Below, one piece after another: positions 25,173 to 34,791 of a DNA stretch of 36,904 nucleotides. Positions within the stretch are counted from its first letter, which is position 1. The number at the start of each line of letters is the position of its first letter. This DNA is from Gammaproteobacteria bacterium (GTDB taxonomy: Bacteria > Pseudomonadota > Gammaproteobacteria > Pseudomonadales > Pseudohongiellaceae): NCBI GenBank assembly GCA_002730035.1, contig PBYU01000005.1, positions 1 to 36,904 on the forward strand, in the 5' to 3' direction. Both the position numbers and the translations under genes were made by a program. Under the pieces are notes generated by a model that made no database searches, was not told the DNA's origin, and saw only the letters and a program-made list of their open reading frames with translations.

Positions 25173-27968
25173 ATGTCGTTTAGAAAGCGCCTGCTGTGCT
25201 CCGAAATATCGCTGCTTCTGAGCGCCGGCCTGGTACTCACTACGGTTCCAGAATCTGCCAGTGCGCAACTGCCTCTATACACCTGCCGGCCTAATACCAC
25301 TGGAGATGGCTGGATTTGTGACAGTACCGGCCCGGCAGAACCGGGCAATACTGCCGACGGCACCGATCGCTACAACAGCGATAATGCCGTGCTACCGCAG
25401 GCGCCTCAAGCCGACGTTCAGCAACCACCGCTAGCACCAGTATTCCCGGTAGAAGATGAAGCCACCGCAGTAGGCATCGACGCAGTGACGCCTCAAGTTC
25501 CGGCACCCCTGCAGCAAGAAAGCACGGCTCTACAACAGGGTATTACTCAACCGGTGATCGACGTCCGCGGAATCGTGGTTCCGGTGTCAGACCATGAACT
25601 GGACTGGATTCCGAGAGAGTCGCTGACGGCAGAACAGCTACAGGGAGTGACGAGCAATTGTTGTGGTGCCTTTATCGATCCAAATGTGGGTGTCAGCGAT
25701 TACAGCGCAGACCCTGCTACTGCGGAAACACTGTTCAGAGCCAATACTGGATTTGAACAAATCTCTCAGAACCTGATTACGATTGACGGTGACGTCGTAG
25801 TGCAGCAGGGCTACCGCACCGTTATCAATGACAACACCACCAGCATCGACCGCGACGCCAATACTATCCTGATGGACGGCAACGTGGAATTCAGGGAGCC
25901 TGGTTTACTGTTGTTGGGGACCTCTGCTTTCATCGACAGCGACGCTAATGCCAATCGCATTACATCTGCCCAATATGTACTGCACGACTATGGCGCTCAT
26001 GGCCAGGCGGAAAGTATCGTCTACAACAGTGACTCAGGTGTAGTCAGCATCGAGAATGGCGAATTCAGCCGCTGTGAACCCGGCAGCAATTTCTGGAAAC
26101 TGGAAGCGGACACCATCATCCTGGATCAGACTGAGAATCGTGGCTATGCCAGTAATGTAAAGCTGCGGCTCGGAGAAGTTCCAATTTTTTATTACCCCTT
26201 TACCCTGCCCTTTCCACTGGGTGATGAAAGTGTCTCCGGATTCCTGGCACCCAGTACCGGATCGACGCGCAGTGGCGGCTTCGATTTTGAGTTGCCTTAC
26301 TATTTCAAACTGGCGCCGCACTACGATGCCACCCTGTCACCCAGACACATCTCTGACCGGGGCACCATGGTAGGACTCGAGGCGCGTTACCTGGCCTCCT
26401 GGTCGATGAATACGCTTAATATGTCCAGCCTGTCTGGGGATAACTTATTCGATCCTGCCACGGCAAATATCCCTGGCTCAGATTCACCTATTGCGGAAGA
26501 TCGCTGGTTTATTGGCTATGAGCATTCCGGACGGTTGGGTCGCAACTTCACGACTTTCATCGACTATAACCATGTAAGCGATGAAGATTATTTCTACGAC
26601 CTGGGCAGCAATGGGCTCAATCTGACCAGCCGAACGCATCTCAACAGGCGCGGTGCGCTAAATTTTTATTCCGAGTATCTGCGTGCCGGTATCAATGTGC
26701 AGCGCATTCAGGTTATCGACCCCTTCATCTCTGCAGCAAGCCTCAGCCGTCCCTACGACCGCCTGCCGCAATTTCATTTCGAAAGCGATACTTATCTCGC
26801 CGCCGGTTTTCGAGTAGGCATACGTGGCGAGATTACGTCCTTCGATCGCAACCTCGATGAAGCGCGGCTCTCGACAACCCAGCTATCAAACGGAGCCCTG
26901 GTTAAGGGTGAGAGAATCAACCTTGAACCGGAGATCAGCTGGTCCATCGAGAATCCGGGCTGGTTCGTGCGCAGCACTGCGAAATACAAGCACATGGAAT
27001 ATAAACTGGATAAGCAGGCAACAGGCACGCCGGATGACCCGGACCTGGGCGTCGGTGTCTACAGTGTCGATGGCGGTCTGGTCTTCGAGCGCGAAATGAC
27101 GCGTGGTACGGGGGGATGGACGCAGACGCTGGAGCCACGAGTCTACTACTTATACAGCGAGTTCGAGGATCAGAGTCAATTGCCGCTGTTTGACACCTCT
27201 GAGCTTAATTTCAGCTTTAGTCAATTGTTTCGCGATGATCGGTTCAGTGGCGGTGATCGTAGCGCCGATGCCGACCAGGCCACAGTGGCGATTACCAGCC
27301 GCATACTGAATCCTGCTGGCAAGGAAACCGCGCGGGTGAGCATCGGTCAGATCCAGTATTTCGAGGACCGCCTAGTGAGCCTCAGCAATCCCCTGCAGAC
27401 CTGGCTACCCCGTTATTCGCCATTGACTAACAACTCGGCGCTGGCTGGCGAGGTCGCCTTCACCTTAGGAAGCAATTGGCGCTTTAATTCTGACCTGCAA
27501 TGGAATGAGGACACACAAGAAATCGACGAGGGCAGCATCCAACTGCGTTATCAACGTGATAACGATCACCTGTTCAATGTGGCCTATCGTTACCGCAGCC
27601 TTGTAAACACCCCCTATTTCACCCTGCCCGGTAGAGTCGATCCGCGCATCAAACAGACTGATATTTCAGGGATCTGGCCCGTTAATGCCAACTGGAAACT
27701 GCTGGCCCGTTGGAATTATGACCACAGTAATTCGAGAAATCTGGAGAGCTTTGCGGGTATCGAATGGAGTAATTGCTGTGCCACGATTCGCCTGATTGGC
27801 CGCGAATGGGTTGACGAAGACGAATTGTTTCTTCCTAATATCGAACCCAATCGTGGAATATTTGTCCAATTTACATTAAACGGACTCGGCAACCTCACCG
27901 GAGGAGGCTTGAGTAATCTGTTAAGCGACGGAATCTGGGGCTTTAGAGAAACTGAGTATGGTCAATAA
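25173..27968 (+). CDS. lptD: LPS assembly outer membrane protein LptD
   Basis: Outer membrane barrel that, with LptE, inserts lipopolysaccharide in the outer leaflet. 931 residues. A signal peptide ends near SASA-Q (residue 32). A Pro/Gln-rich segment (~50-140) and a Pseudomonas-like block (LDWIPRESLTAEQL, SNCCGAFIDP) precede the beta-taco domain that starts around residue 195 (LITIDGDVVVQQGYR). The barrel fills the rest (~340-931). Candidate disulfide cysteines are Cys38, Cys49, Cys163-Cys164, Cys301 and the adjacent Cys868-Cys869 near the C-terminus, matching the adjacent pair of E. coli LptD. GGAAG lies just upstream of the ATG. surA follows after 43 bases. Confidence 0.95.
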   Translation: MSFRKRLLCSEISLLLSAGLVLTTVPESASAQLPLYTCRPNTTGDGWICDSTGPAEPGNTADGTDRYNSDNAVLPQAPQADVQQPPLAPVFPVEDEATAVGIDAVTPQVPAPLQQESTALQQGITQPVIDVRGIVVPVSDHELDWIPRESLTAEQLQGVTSNCCGAFIDPNVGVSDYSADPATAETLFRANTGFEQISQNLITIDGDVVVQQGYRTVINDNTTSIDRDANTILMDGNVEFREPGLLLLGTSAFIDSDANANRITSAQYVLHDYGAHGQAESIVYNSDSGVVSIENGEFSRCEPGSNFWKLEADTIILDQTENRGYASNVKLRLGEVPIFYYPFTLPFPLGDESVSGFLAPSTGSTRSGGFDFELPYYFKLAPHYDATLSPRHISDRGTMVGLEARYLASWSMNTLNMSSLSGDNLFDPATANIPGSDSPIAEDRWFIGYEHSGRLGRNFTTFIDYNHVSDEDYFYDLGSNGLNLTSRTHLNRRGALNFYSEYLRAGINVQRIQVIDPFISAASLSRPYDRLPQFHFESDTYLAAGFRVGIRGEITSFDRNLDEARLSTTQLSNGALVKGERINLEPEISWSIENPGWFVRSTAKYKHMEYKLDKQATGTPDDPDLGVGVYSVDGGLVFEREMTRGTGGWTQTLEPRVYYLYSEFEDQSQLPLFDTSELNFSFSQLFRDDRFSGGDRSADADQATVAITSRILNPAGKETARVSIGQIQYFEDRLVSLSNPLQTWLPRYSPLTNNSALAGEVAFTLGSNWRFNSDLQWNEDTQEIDEGSIQLRYQRDNDHLFNVAYRYRSLVNTPYFTLPGRVDPRIKQTDISGIWPVNANWKLLARWNYDHSNSRNLESFAGIEWSNCCATIRLIGREWVDEDELFLPNIEPNRGIFVQFTLNGLGNLTGGGLSNLLSDGIWGFRETEYGQ

Positions 27969-28011
27969 AACTGTAATCCTGCGAACTACTACCGCATCCC
28001 TGAGGTCCTAC

Positions 28012-29295
28012 ATGTCCACATTGCGCGCCTTCTCTCTGGCGGCACTGTGCCTGCTGCTGTCGTTTCAGGTCTCTGCCCAGAGGGTAATGCTGGATCGTAT
28101 AATAGCTATCGTTGACGATGGCGTGGTTCTGCAGAGTGAACTCGATGCGAGACTGCTGGATATTCGCACCAGCGCCGCCGCCAACAACCAGCCCCTGCCT
28201 GATAACGAGCAGCTCACCTCCGAATTACTGGAGGCCCTGATCATCGAAACCCTGCAGATGCAATTTGCCGAGCGGGTCAGCATTCGTTTCGATGACGACA
28301 CCGTCAATCGCGTGCTGAACAACATGGCGCAGAACAACAACATGACATTCGATGAGTACGTCTCGGCACTGGAAGAAGCAGGGGTGTATCTGATGACCCG
28401 GGAACAGGTCCGCAAGCAGATGACCATCCAGGAATTGCAACGCGGCGTGGTGAATCGGCGCATAACTATCACCGAACAGGAGATTGGCAATTTTCTAAAT
28501 TCGGAGATGGGCCGCGAAGTCATGGCTGCCGAGTTTTATGTAAACCATCTACTGATATCCACACCCAGTGCCGATTCGACTGAAGAAAAAGAAGCCAAGC
28601 TTAAGTATGCGGCAGACCTGATTGCCAAGATGGGAGAACTTAACAACTTCTCTCAGGTCTTTACCGAGGCTCGTCAGGATAGAATCTTTCCAATGGACAG
28701 CACCGATTTCGGCTGGCGCAGAGCCGATGAGTTTCCCACCTTATTTGCAGACATCGTGTCCAATATGGACATCGGCGACATCGAGGGACCGATCGTAGCC
28801 GGTAACGGTTTTCACATAATCCAGCTGGCACAGCAACGCGGCGGCACCGAGCAGATCGTCAGCCAGACCAATATCCGCCACATCATGCTGGAACCGAATG
28901 AGATTCGTAATGAGGAACAGACTCTCGCCGCCGTCGAGGACCTCCGTCAACGCATCGAGGCAGGCGAAAACTTTGCTACTCTGGCGAGACAGAATTCAGA
29001 TGATGCCAGCTCAGTGGTGGGCGGTGGCGACCTGGACTGGGTGAGCCAGGGCGGCATGCCGCCGGAAATGGAAGTGATCATAGACGAACTAGCGGAAAAT
29101 GAGATCAGTGAACCGTTTCGCACCGAAACCGGCTGGCACATCGCCGAAGTGCTGGGCAGGCGTGAGAGCGATCTGAGCCAGGAATATTCCCGAATCCAGG
29201 CGGAGAATTCGCTACGCGATCGCAAGTTCGATCTGGAATTACAGAATTGGCTTATCGAGATCCGCGAAGAAGCCTTTGTCGAATTGATCGAATAG
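28012..29295 (+). CDS. surA: Periplasmic chaperone and peptidyl-prolyl isomerase SurA
   Basis: Escorts unfolded outer membrane proteins, including LptD, to the Bam complex. 427 residues from the ATG at 28012, chosen because TGAGGT precedes it by five bases and because MSTLRAFSLAALCLLLSFQV is a good signal peptide ending SAQ. An in-frame ATG at 27958 overlaps the lptD stop and would bury the signal. The N-terminal chaperone domain begins DRIIAIVDDGVVLQSELDAR; parvulin domain 1 spans ~172-275 (NHLLISTPS) and domain 2 ~285-385 (NIRHIMLEPNE, WVSQGGMPPEME). Conserved lptD-surA-pdxA-rsmA order. Confidence 0.95.
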   Translation: MSTLRAFSLAALCLLLSFQVSAQRVMLDRIIAIVDDGVVLQSELDARLLDIRTSAAANNQPLPDNEQLTSELLEALIIETLQMQFAERVSIRFDDDTVNRVLNNMAQNNNMTFDEYVSALEEAGVYLMTREQVRKQMTIQELQRGVVNRRITITEQEIGNFLNSEMGREVMAAEFYVNHLLISTPSADSTEEKEAKLKYAADLIAKMGELNNFSQVFTEARQDRIFPMDSTDFGWRRADEFPTLFADIVSNMDIGDIEGPIVAGNGFHIIQLAQQRGGTEQIVSQTNIRHIMLEPNEIRNEEQTLAAVEDLRQRIEAGENFATLARQNSDDASSVVGGGDLDWVSQGGMPPEMEVIIDELAENEISEPFRTETGWHIAEVLGRRESDLSQEYSRIQAENSLRDRKFDLELQNWLIEIREEAFVELIE

Positions 29296-29316
29296 TGCCT
29301 CCCCGGTTAATGTTAC

Positions 29317-30312
29317 GTGACCAGACGCATAGCCATAACACCAGGCGAACCCGCCGGCATCGGAGCTGATCTTTGCGTGCTGTTGGCACAACGCCCTCCC
29401 CCCGATACCGAGCTGGTAGTCGTCGCTGATGCGGCACTACTTCAGCAACGCGCCGCTCAGCTCGGACAAGCACTCAGCCTGAATCCTTACTCCGCGGGCA
29501 CTGCAACCCGCACTTCAGAGCCTGGCGAACTGACAGTGCTGCAGGTAGATCTGCAAGCAACGGTGCAAATAGGTGAACTCAATGCAGCGAACAGCGAGTA
29601 TGTGCTGAATACGCTGCGCACTGCCACAGATAGCGTGCTGCGTGGTGAGCTGGATGCACTGGTCACGGGCCCCGTCCACAAGGGCATTATCAATGACTCA
29701 GGAATTCAGTTTAGCGGCCATACCGAGTTCCTGGCGGCATACTGCCAGCAGGAACTGACAGTAATGATGCTGGCCACCGAAGGATTGCGGGTTGCACTGG
29801 CGACCACGCATCTGCCACTCAAGAAGGTGCCGGGTGCAATTACTAAAGAATTACTAAAGCGCATCATCGAAATTCTGCACGGTGATCTACAGACGAAGTT
29901 TGGTATTGAGAATCCCACTATACTGGTTTGCGGTCTTAACCCCCATGCCGGCGAAGGCGGGCATCTGGGCAAGGAAGAAATCGATACTATCGAGCCGGTA
30001 TTGCGGCAGCTGCAATCGGTTGGCATGGACCTGATCGGTCCACTCCCGGCTGACACCCTGTTCACTGCGAGGTATCTAGATCATGCCGATGCAGTGTTAG
30101 CCATGTACCATGATCAGGGTTTGCCGGTACTCAAATTCAAGGGCTTCGGCAATGCCAGTAATATCACTCTCGGATTACCCATTATTCGAACGTCGGTAGA
30201 CCATGGTACCGCCCTGGATCTGGCTGGTACTGGCCAGGTCAATGTGGGTAGCCTGTACTATGCGATTGATACCGCAATCGAGATGGCTGATCACTTCAGA
30301 GAGTCACCATGA
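29317..30312 (+). CDS. pdxA: 4-hydroxythreonine-4-phosphate dehydrogenase
   Basis: NAD-dependent oxidation of 4-phosphohydroxy-threonine in the DXP-dependent pyridoxal phosphate pathway. 331 residues. Motifs are [14 protein letters not shown] at the N-terminus, [21 protein letters not shown], the metal histidines in [14 protein letters not shown] and [11 protein letters not shown], and [13 protein letters not shown]. The start is GTG at 29317; I see no strong ribosome site, and the ATG at 29310 is out of frame. The stop overlaps the rsmA start by four bases (ATGA). Confidence 0.95.
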   Translation: MTRRIAITPGEPAGIGADLCVLLAQRPPPDTELVVVADAALLQQRAAQLGQALSLNPYSAGTATRTSEPGELTVLQVDLQATVQIGELNAANSEYVLNTLRTATDSVLRGELDALVTGPVHKGIINDSGIQFSGHTEFLAAYCQQELTVMMLATEGLRVALATTHLPLKKVPGAITKELLKRIIEILHGDLQTKFGIENPTILVCGLNPHAGEGGHLGKEEIDTIEPVLRQLQSVGMDLIGPLPADTLFTARYLDHADAVLAMYHDQGLPVLKFKGFGNASNITLGLPIIRTSVDHGTALDLAGTGQVNVGSLYYAIDTAIEMADHFRESP

Positions 30313-31130
30313 AACCGATCGATGATTCCATAGCACTCAGCAATGGACTAGCGCACCGGCCACGCAAGCGTTTCGGTCAGAATTTTCTACACGATCAGAC
30401 CGTGATCCAGCGCATTGTCGATTGCATCAATCCTGGCCCGGACGATCACCTCGTGGAAATAGGACCGGGGCGTGGTGCGCTCACGCAACCACTGAGCTGC
30501 CACGGTGCCCGCCTCGATTGCATCGAACTGGACCGCGATCTGGCGGGGTACCTGGAAGACTCGTTCGCGGGTAACTCGAGTGTCAACATACATCAACAGG
30601 ACATCCTGAAATTCGATCTCGGCACCTTGAGCGAAGCACCTAGTTCACTGCGTATTATTGGCAATCTGCCCTACAACATCTCCACGCCGGTATTGTTTCA
30701 TCTGCTGGCCAGTCATGAGTCTATTCAGGACATGACTTTTATGCTGCAACTGGAAGTGGTGCAACGTATGGCGGCGAAAACGGGCAACAAGAATTACGGC
30801 CGGCTGGGACTCATGCTGCAGTATTTCTGCAAGATTGAGCATCTGTTCAACGTGCCCTCTGCAGCCTTCACACCGAAACCCAGAGTCGTCTCTGCCATCG
30901 TGCGACTAACCCCCTACCAGCCACTCCCGGTGAAGGCCAAGAATGTCGAGTGCCTGAAATTGGTCATCCGAACCGCCTTCAATCAGCGCCGCAAGACTTT
31001 GAAAAACAGCCTCAAAGCGATCATCTCAGAAGAGCAACTCAAGGAATTAGCTCTGGATTCAAGCCTGCGACCGGAAAACCTGAGCCTTAAGGACTACGTA
31101 CTGATCAGTGACGCCATAAGCGGCGAATGA
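30309..31130 (+). CDS. rsmA: 16S rRNA adenine-N6,N6 dimethyltransferase (A1518/A1519)
   Basis: Dimethylates two adjacent adenosines in helix 45 of 16S rRNA at a late step of 30S assembly (also called KsgA). 273 residues. The N-terminal [11 protein letters not shown] motif, SAM-binding [15 protein letters not shown], acidic ribose site CIELDRDL and the catalytic NLPYNIS motif are all intact, followed by the C-terminal helical domain. It overlaps pdxA by four bases. In relatives apaG follows; here only a relic of apaG remains before apaH. Confidence 0.96.
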   Translation: MKPIDDSIALSNGLAHRPRKRFGQNFLHDQTVIQRIVDCINPGPDDHLVEIGPGRGALTQPLSCHGARLDCIELDRDLAGYLEDSFAGNSSVNIHQQDILKFDLGTLSEAPSSLRIIGNLPYNISTPVLFHLLASHESIQDMTFMLQLEVVQRMAAKTGNKNYGRLGLMLQYFCKIEHLFNVPSAAFTPKPRVVSAIVRLTPYQPLPVKAKNVECLKLVIRTAFNQRRKTLKNSLKAIISEEQLKELALDSSLRPENLSLKDYVLISDAISGE

Positions 31131-31156
31131 GAGTGCGTGAGTTGAAAAAAGTCTAA

Positions 31157-31258
31157 GCAGTCAGCGGCAAGGGGGTGATCGGTCAGCAAGCGCTGTGCTG
31201 CGGGCATCATTTTATTGCACAAGTGCTGCGCTTAGCGGCACCGGGTTCTGTACACTGC
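31157..31258 (+). pseudogene. apaG: apaG relic between rsmA and apaH
   Basis: The frame beginning after TAA at 31154-31156 reads two stretches that resemble ApaG. The first, VSGKGVIGQQ, resembles the conserved VRGAGVVGQQ-type motif of ApaG (as I recall the Pseudomonas protein). The second, FIAQVLRLAAPGSVH, resembles the ApaG C-terminus (IAPFRLAVPGALH). Between them only ~8 residues remain of the ~40 expected, and the first half of the ~125-residue protein is missing. The codon after the terminal His is TGC where a stop would be expected. The position between rsmA and apaH is exactly that of apaG in relatives. I infer a decayed gene; no start or ribosome site is visible. Confidence 0.68.
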
Positions 31259-31334
31259 AGAGGACCTCTATCGGTTCTCAGCCTGCCCATCCAGTGATGC
31301 TATACTGCTGACTCAGGGAGTAGTTTGTCGAGCC

Positions 31335-32150
31335 ATGAGTACCTATGCCGTCGGAGATATCCAGGGTTGTTACAAGGCCCTCAGGCGTCTCCTGAAAAAA
31401 GTAAAATTTTCTCCTAGCCGTGACAAGTTGTGGTGTGTTGGTGACCTGGTTAATCGGGGACCACGTTCACTCGACACCTTGCGCTTCCTGCAAGACTTCG
31501 ATCATGCGACTGAGATCGTGCTCGGTAATCATGATTTACATTTCATTGCCATCCATGAGGGTCGCGCACCCGCTCGCAGCAAAGACACCTTGTCCGGTCT
31601 GCTACATGCCCCCGATTGTGACCAGCTATGCAAGTGGTTGCGAACTAAACGCCTCGCCCATTTCGACTGTATCGATACCATCCACGGGCTGGAAAACTTT
31701 CTCATGGTACATGCCGGAGTGGCGCCGCGCTGGTCGCTACAGAAATCACTCGATCTGGCAGCTGAGGTTGAACTGGTTTTACAGGGCAGGGGCTACAAGG
31801 ATTTCCTGCGCGCCATGTACGGGGATCGCCCGATTCGCTGGCACGACAAGTTACAGGGTCAGGATCGACTGCGCACTATTACCAACTATCTGACGCGGGT
31901 CAGATTTTGTGACGAGATCGGCAGTCTGCGCTTGAGCATCAAGGAAGGGTTGTGCGCCGCTCCAAGCGGATTCAAGCCCTGGTATGAATATGAAATTATC
32001 ACCCATAAGGCTACAATCCTGTTCGGTCATTGGGCCGCATTGGAAGGCAAAACTGGCAGGCATCGCGTGCACGCCCTGGACACCGGTTATGTCTGGGGGC
32101 GGGAACTGACCCTGATGCGCCTGGAGGATCATCGGCGCTATTCAGTTTGA
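31335..32150 (+). CDS. apaH: Symmetrical diadenosine tetraphosphatase
   Basis: Hydrolyses Ap4A to two ADP and can also remove Np4 caps from RNA in E. coli. 271 residues. The PPP-family metallophosphatase motifs are intact: GDIQGCYKALRRLL, GDLVNRGPRSLDTL and LGNHDLH, with the downstream HAGVAPRW histidine and the FGHWAALEGK and ALDTGYVWGRELT segments of ApaH. GGGAG lies 14 bases upstream of the ATG, a rather long spacing. A TATACT at 31301-31306 could be a -10 element with a poor -35, giving apaH its own promoter after loss of apaG. Confidence 0.95.
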   Translation: MSTYAVGDIQGCYKALRRLLKKVKFSPSRDKLWCVGDLVNRGPRSLDTLRFLQDFDHATEIVLGNHDLHFIAIHEGRAPARSKDTLSGLLHAPDCDQLCKWLRTKRLAHFDCIDTIHGLENFLMVHAGVAPRWSLQKSLDLAAEVELVLQGRGYKDFLRAMYGDRPIRWHDKLQGQDRLRTITNYLTRVRFCDEIGSLRLSIKEGLCAAPSGFKPWYEYEIITHKATILFGHWAALEGKTGRHRVHALDTGYVWGRELTLMRLEDHRRYSV

Positions 32151-32192
32151 AACTGGGCACGCTGATTTGACACTAAGGAGCCTCTGGAAACT

Positions 32193-33425
32193 ATGCAAAC
32201 CTATCTGGTAGGTGGCGCTGTTCGCGACAAACTGCTTGGACTCCCGGTCAAGGATGAGGACTGGGTGGTTGTCGGTTCCTCCAGGGAAGACTTATTGTCA
32301 CTCGGTTATCTGCAAGTTGGTAAAGGCTTTCCTGTTTTTCTGCACCCTGAGACTAAACAGGAATATGCACTGGCCCGCAGGGAAAGCAAGACGGCGCCAG
32401 GTCACACTGGTTTCGAGTTCGATACTTCTCCGCAAGTTACGCTCGAACAGGACTTACAGCGTCGTGATTTGACCATTAATGCCATGGCTGAAAACAGCGA
32501 TGGTCAGCTGTGCGATCCGTACAACGGTAAGGCCGATCTCGAGGCACGTATATTGAGACATGTGTCTGAGGCATTCAGCGAAGATCCGCTGCGGGTGCTG
32601 CGGGTGGCCCGGTTTGCGGCACGCCTTCACAAGCTTGGATTTAGAATCGCCGATGAGACGATGCTGCTTATGCAGTCTATGGTACGGGGTGGAGAACTGG
32701 ATTACCTGGTAGAAGAGCGTGTGTGGCAGGAGATCGAACGGGGTATGGCCGCCCCTTCCCCAGCCGAATTCGTCAGGGTATTGAGAGAATGCGGTGCGCT
32801 GCAAGTCATCCTTCCGGAGGTAGACAATTTATTCGGTGTACCGCAGCCGGAGAAATACCATCCAGAGATCGACACAGGGATACACATACTGCTTTGCCTC
32901 GAGCAAATTGCGGGGTTGAGCCACGACCCTGTTGCGCGTTATGCCACCCTGATTCATGACGTTGGCAAGGCGGTAACCGACAGGACTAAATGGCCGAGCC
33001 ATTTCGGCCATGAAACGCTCGGTTTGAAGCTACAGTCGGCAATTACCCGGCGACTTAAAGTTCCGAATGAATATGCGCAACTCGCCGCACTGGTGTGTGA
33101 GCACCACACTAAGTTGCATCGAGTAGCCCAATTGAAACCGAAGACCTTGCTGGGATTACTGGAGTCGCTCGACGCAATTAGAAGACCGGAGCGGTTCGAT
33201 AAGTTTCTGCTAGCTTGTGAAGGCGATGCGCGCGGCCGTACCGGTCTGGAGGATGAGAACTATCCACAGCGCGACTATTTGTTGAGGATATTGGAAGCTG
33301 TGTGCGGCATTGATGTCGCGACACTATTGGCTGCCAACCCATCTGCACAGCCCAAGGAAATTATCGAAACCGAACGCCTGAAGGTAATTACCGCTACGAA
33401 ACTCGAGTTCGGCGACAATGGCTGA
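32193..33425 (+). CDS. cca: CCA-adding tRNA nucleotidyltransferase with HD domain
   Basis: Adds or repairs the 3' CCA of tRNAs without a template. 410 residues, E. coli-type multifunctional form. The nucleotidyltransferase head has LVGGAVRDKLLG and the catalytic Asp21 and Asp23 (VKDEDWVV), then RRDLTINAMA, EDPLRVLRVARFAARL and the EERVWQEIERG segment. The C-terminal HD phosphohydrolase domain is marked by His255-Asp256 in TLIHDVGKA and HFGHE. These positions match E. coli Cca exactly. AGGAG precedes the ATG by ~12 bases. The next gene overlaps its 3' end by eight bases. Confidence 0.96.
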   Translation: MQTYLVGGAVRDKLLGLPVKDEDWVVVGSSREDLLSLGYLQVGKGFPVFLHPETKQEYALARRESKTAPGHTGFEFDTSPQVTLEQDLQRRDLTINAMAENSDGQLCDPYNGKADLEARILRHVSEAFSEDPLRVLRVARFAARLHKLGFRIADETMLLMQSMVRGGELDYLVEERVWQEIERGMAAPSPAEFVRVLRECGALQVILPEVDNLFGVPQPEKYHPEIDTGIHILLCLEQIAGLSHDPVARYATLIHDVGKAVTDRTKWPSHFGHETLGLKLQSAITRRLKVPNEYAQLAALVCEHHTKLHRVAQLKPKTLLGLLESLDAIRRPERFDKFLLACEGDARGRTGLEDENYPQRDYLLRILEAVCGIDVATLLAANPSAQPKEIIETERLKVITATKLEFGDNG

Positions 33426-34170
33426 AGCAAAAGTAGTATTGGTAACTGGCGCCGCTCGACGCATCGGTGCCTGCATCGTTGAAATATTTCATCAACATGC
33501 TTATCGAGTAATTGTTCATCACAGACAGTCTGCGGTTGCAGCAAAGGCTCTGGTGGACAAATTGAATGAACTCAGACCAAACAGTGCTGCCTGTTTCGGG
33601 GCAGACTTCAACAACAAGGCAGAAGTGGAACGACTGGCGGGCGCTGCTCTGGATTGTTTTGGCCGACTCGATGTGCTGGTGAACAATGCCTCTTCGTTTT
33701 ACGCAACAAATTTCGGTAAGGCGACGCAGCCTCAGTGGGAAGATCTGCAGAACAGCAATTTGCGAGCCGCCTTCTTCCTGGCTCAATCCCTCGGTGAAGA
33801 AATCGGCAGGCGCGGGGGGGCGATAGTCAACGTGAGTGATACTCATGCAGACCGGCCGCTGAAGAACTACCCAATTTACAGTATCGCCAAGGCTGGCTTG
33901 CAGGCCATGACCCGATCGTTGGCGGTGGAGCTGGCACCCGAGGTCCGCGTCAATGGCATAGCACCCGGTGCCATTCTATGGCCAGCGCTTTTGCAAGACT
34001 CTGAAGACCAATCAGTATTGGAGGCACGAGAAAAAGTTCTGCGAAACATTCCGCTCGGTACGCTTGGAAAAAAACAAGACATCGCCGATGCAGTTTACTT
34101 TCTGGCAAACGATGCAGACTATGTCACGGGCCAGGTAATAAGGGTCGATGGCGGTAGAAGCCTTGCCTGA
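33418..34170 (+). CDS. Pteridine reductase-like short-chain dehydrogenase
   Basis: NAD(P)H-dependent SDR of the pteridine reductase/FolM group, which can reduce dihydropterins or dihydrofolate. 250 residues. The nucleotide-binding motif is TGAARRIG (Arg in the motif suits NADPH, as in PTR1/FolM). NNAS, the catalytic Asp at the usual Ser position (VNVSDTHADRP) and the YSIAK dyad Tyr-Lys are present. The Asp replacing Ser is a hallmark of pteridine reductases. The C-terminus VTGQVIRVDGGRSL is typical. It overlaps cca by eight bases and lies near folK and folB, supporting a pterin role. Confidence 0.85.
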   Translation: MAEAKVVLVTGAARRIGACIVEIFHQHAYRVIVHHRQSAVAAKALVDKLNELRPNSAACFGADFNNKAEVERLAGAALDCFGRLDVLVNNASSFYATNFGKATQPQWEDLQNSNLRAAFFLAQSLGEEIGRRGGAIVNVSDTHADRPLKNYPIYSIAKAGLQAMTRSLAVELAPEVRVNGIAPGAILWPALLQDSEDQSVLEAREKVLRNIPLGTLGKKQDIADAVYFLANDADYVTGQVIRVDGGRSLA

Positions 34171-34188
34171 AAAACTCAGGAGTCCACC

Positions 34189-34791
34189 ATGTTCAGAATC
34201 TACGGTGATATTCAGTCCGGTAACTGTTACAAGATAAAACTCTTGATGAGCCTGCTGGAGTTGCAACACGAATGGGTGCCTGTCGACATTCTCGCAGGAG
34301 AGACCCATTCAGAACAGTTTACAAGAATGAATCCGAACCAACGAATTCCAGTGCTCGACCTGGGCAATGGCGACACTCTCTGCGAATCCAATGCCATCCT
34401 CAATTACCTGGCCGAAGGCACTCGCTATCTGCCAGATGATCGTTACGAACGGGCGAGTGTCCTGCAATGGCAGTTCTTCGAGCAGTACAGCCACGAGCCG
34501 TTTATTGCCACTGCCCGCTACATCAACAAATATCTGGGCTTACCCAGGGAACGGGAAGCTGAGTACCAGAGCAAGCAAGAGGGTGGTCACAAGGCTCTAA
34601 GCATCATGGAACAGCAACTTGCCAGTTCACCCTTTCTGGTAGGCGATGCGTTAACGATCGCCGACATCAGCCTGTATGCCTATACCCATGTGGCTCATGA
34701 AGGCGGATTCGATCTGCAGAGCTATCGGGCAATCGGAAGCTGGATGGCCTCGATTGAAGCTACCGAAAACTTCGTAGGCATGACCGGTTAA
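34189..34791 (+). CDS. Glutathione S-transferase family protein
   Basis: 200 residues with a thioredoxin-like N-terminal domain (~1-78) and a helical C-terminal domain. The N-terminal motif SGNCYKIKLLMSLL contains Ser and Cys candidates for the glutathione thiol site. NQRIPVLDLGNG (cis-Pro) and CESNAILNYLAE (Ser for the glutathione gamma-glutamate) are typical, as is LTIADISLYAYTH of the C-terminal N-capping box. The substrate is unknown. It starts 18 bases after the SDR gene and overlaps the convergent folK by four bases. Confidence 0.9.
   Translation: MFRIYGDIQSGNCYKIKLLMSLLELQHEWVPVDILAGETHSEQFTRMNPNQRIPVLDLGNGDTLCESNAILNYLAEGTRYLPDDRYERASVLQWQFFEQYSHEPFIATARYINKYLGLPREREAEYQSKQEGGHKALSIMEQQLASSPFLVGDALTIADISLYAYTHVAHEGGFDLQSYRAIGSWMASIEATENFVGMTG

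Noticed and set aside
24983-25183. A 66-codon open frame with a hydrophobic stretch upstream of lptD
   Set aside because: No ribosome site before its ATG, it overlaps the putative lptD promoter -10 and the lptD start, and I recognise no family.
31295-31334. A strong promoter for apaH
   Set aside because: TATACT at 31301 is a fair -10, but there is no -35 at a 16-18 base spacing, so it is only mentioned in the apaH entry.
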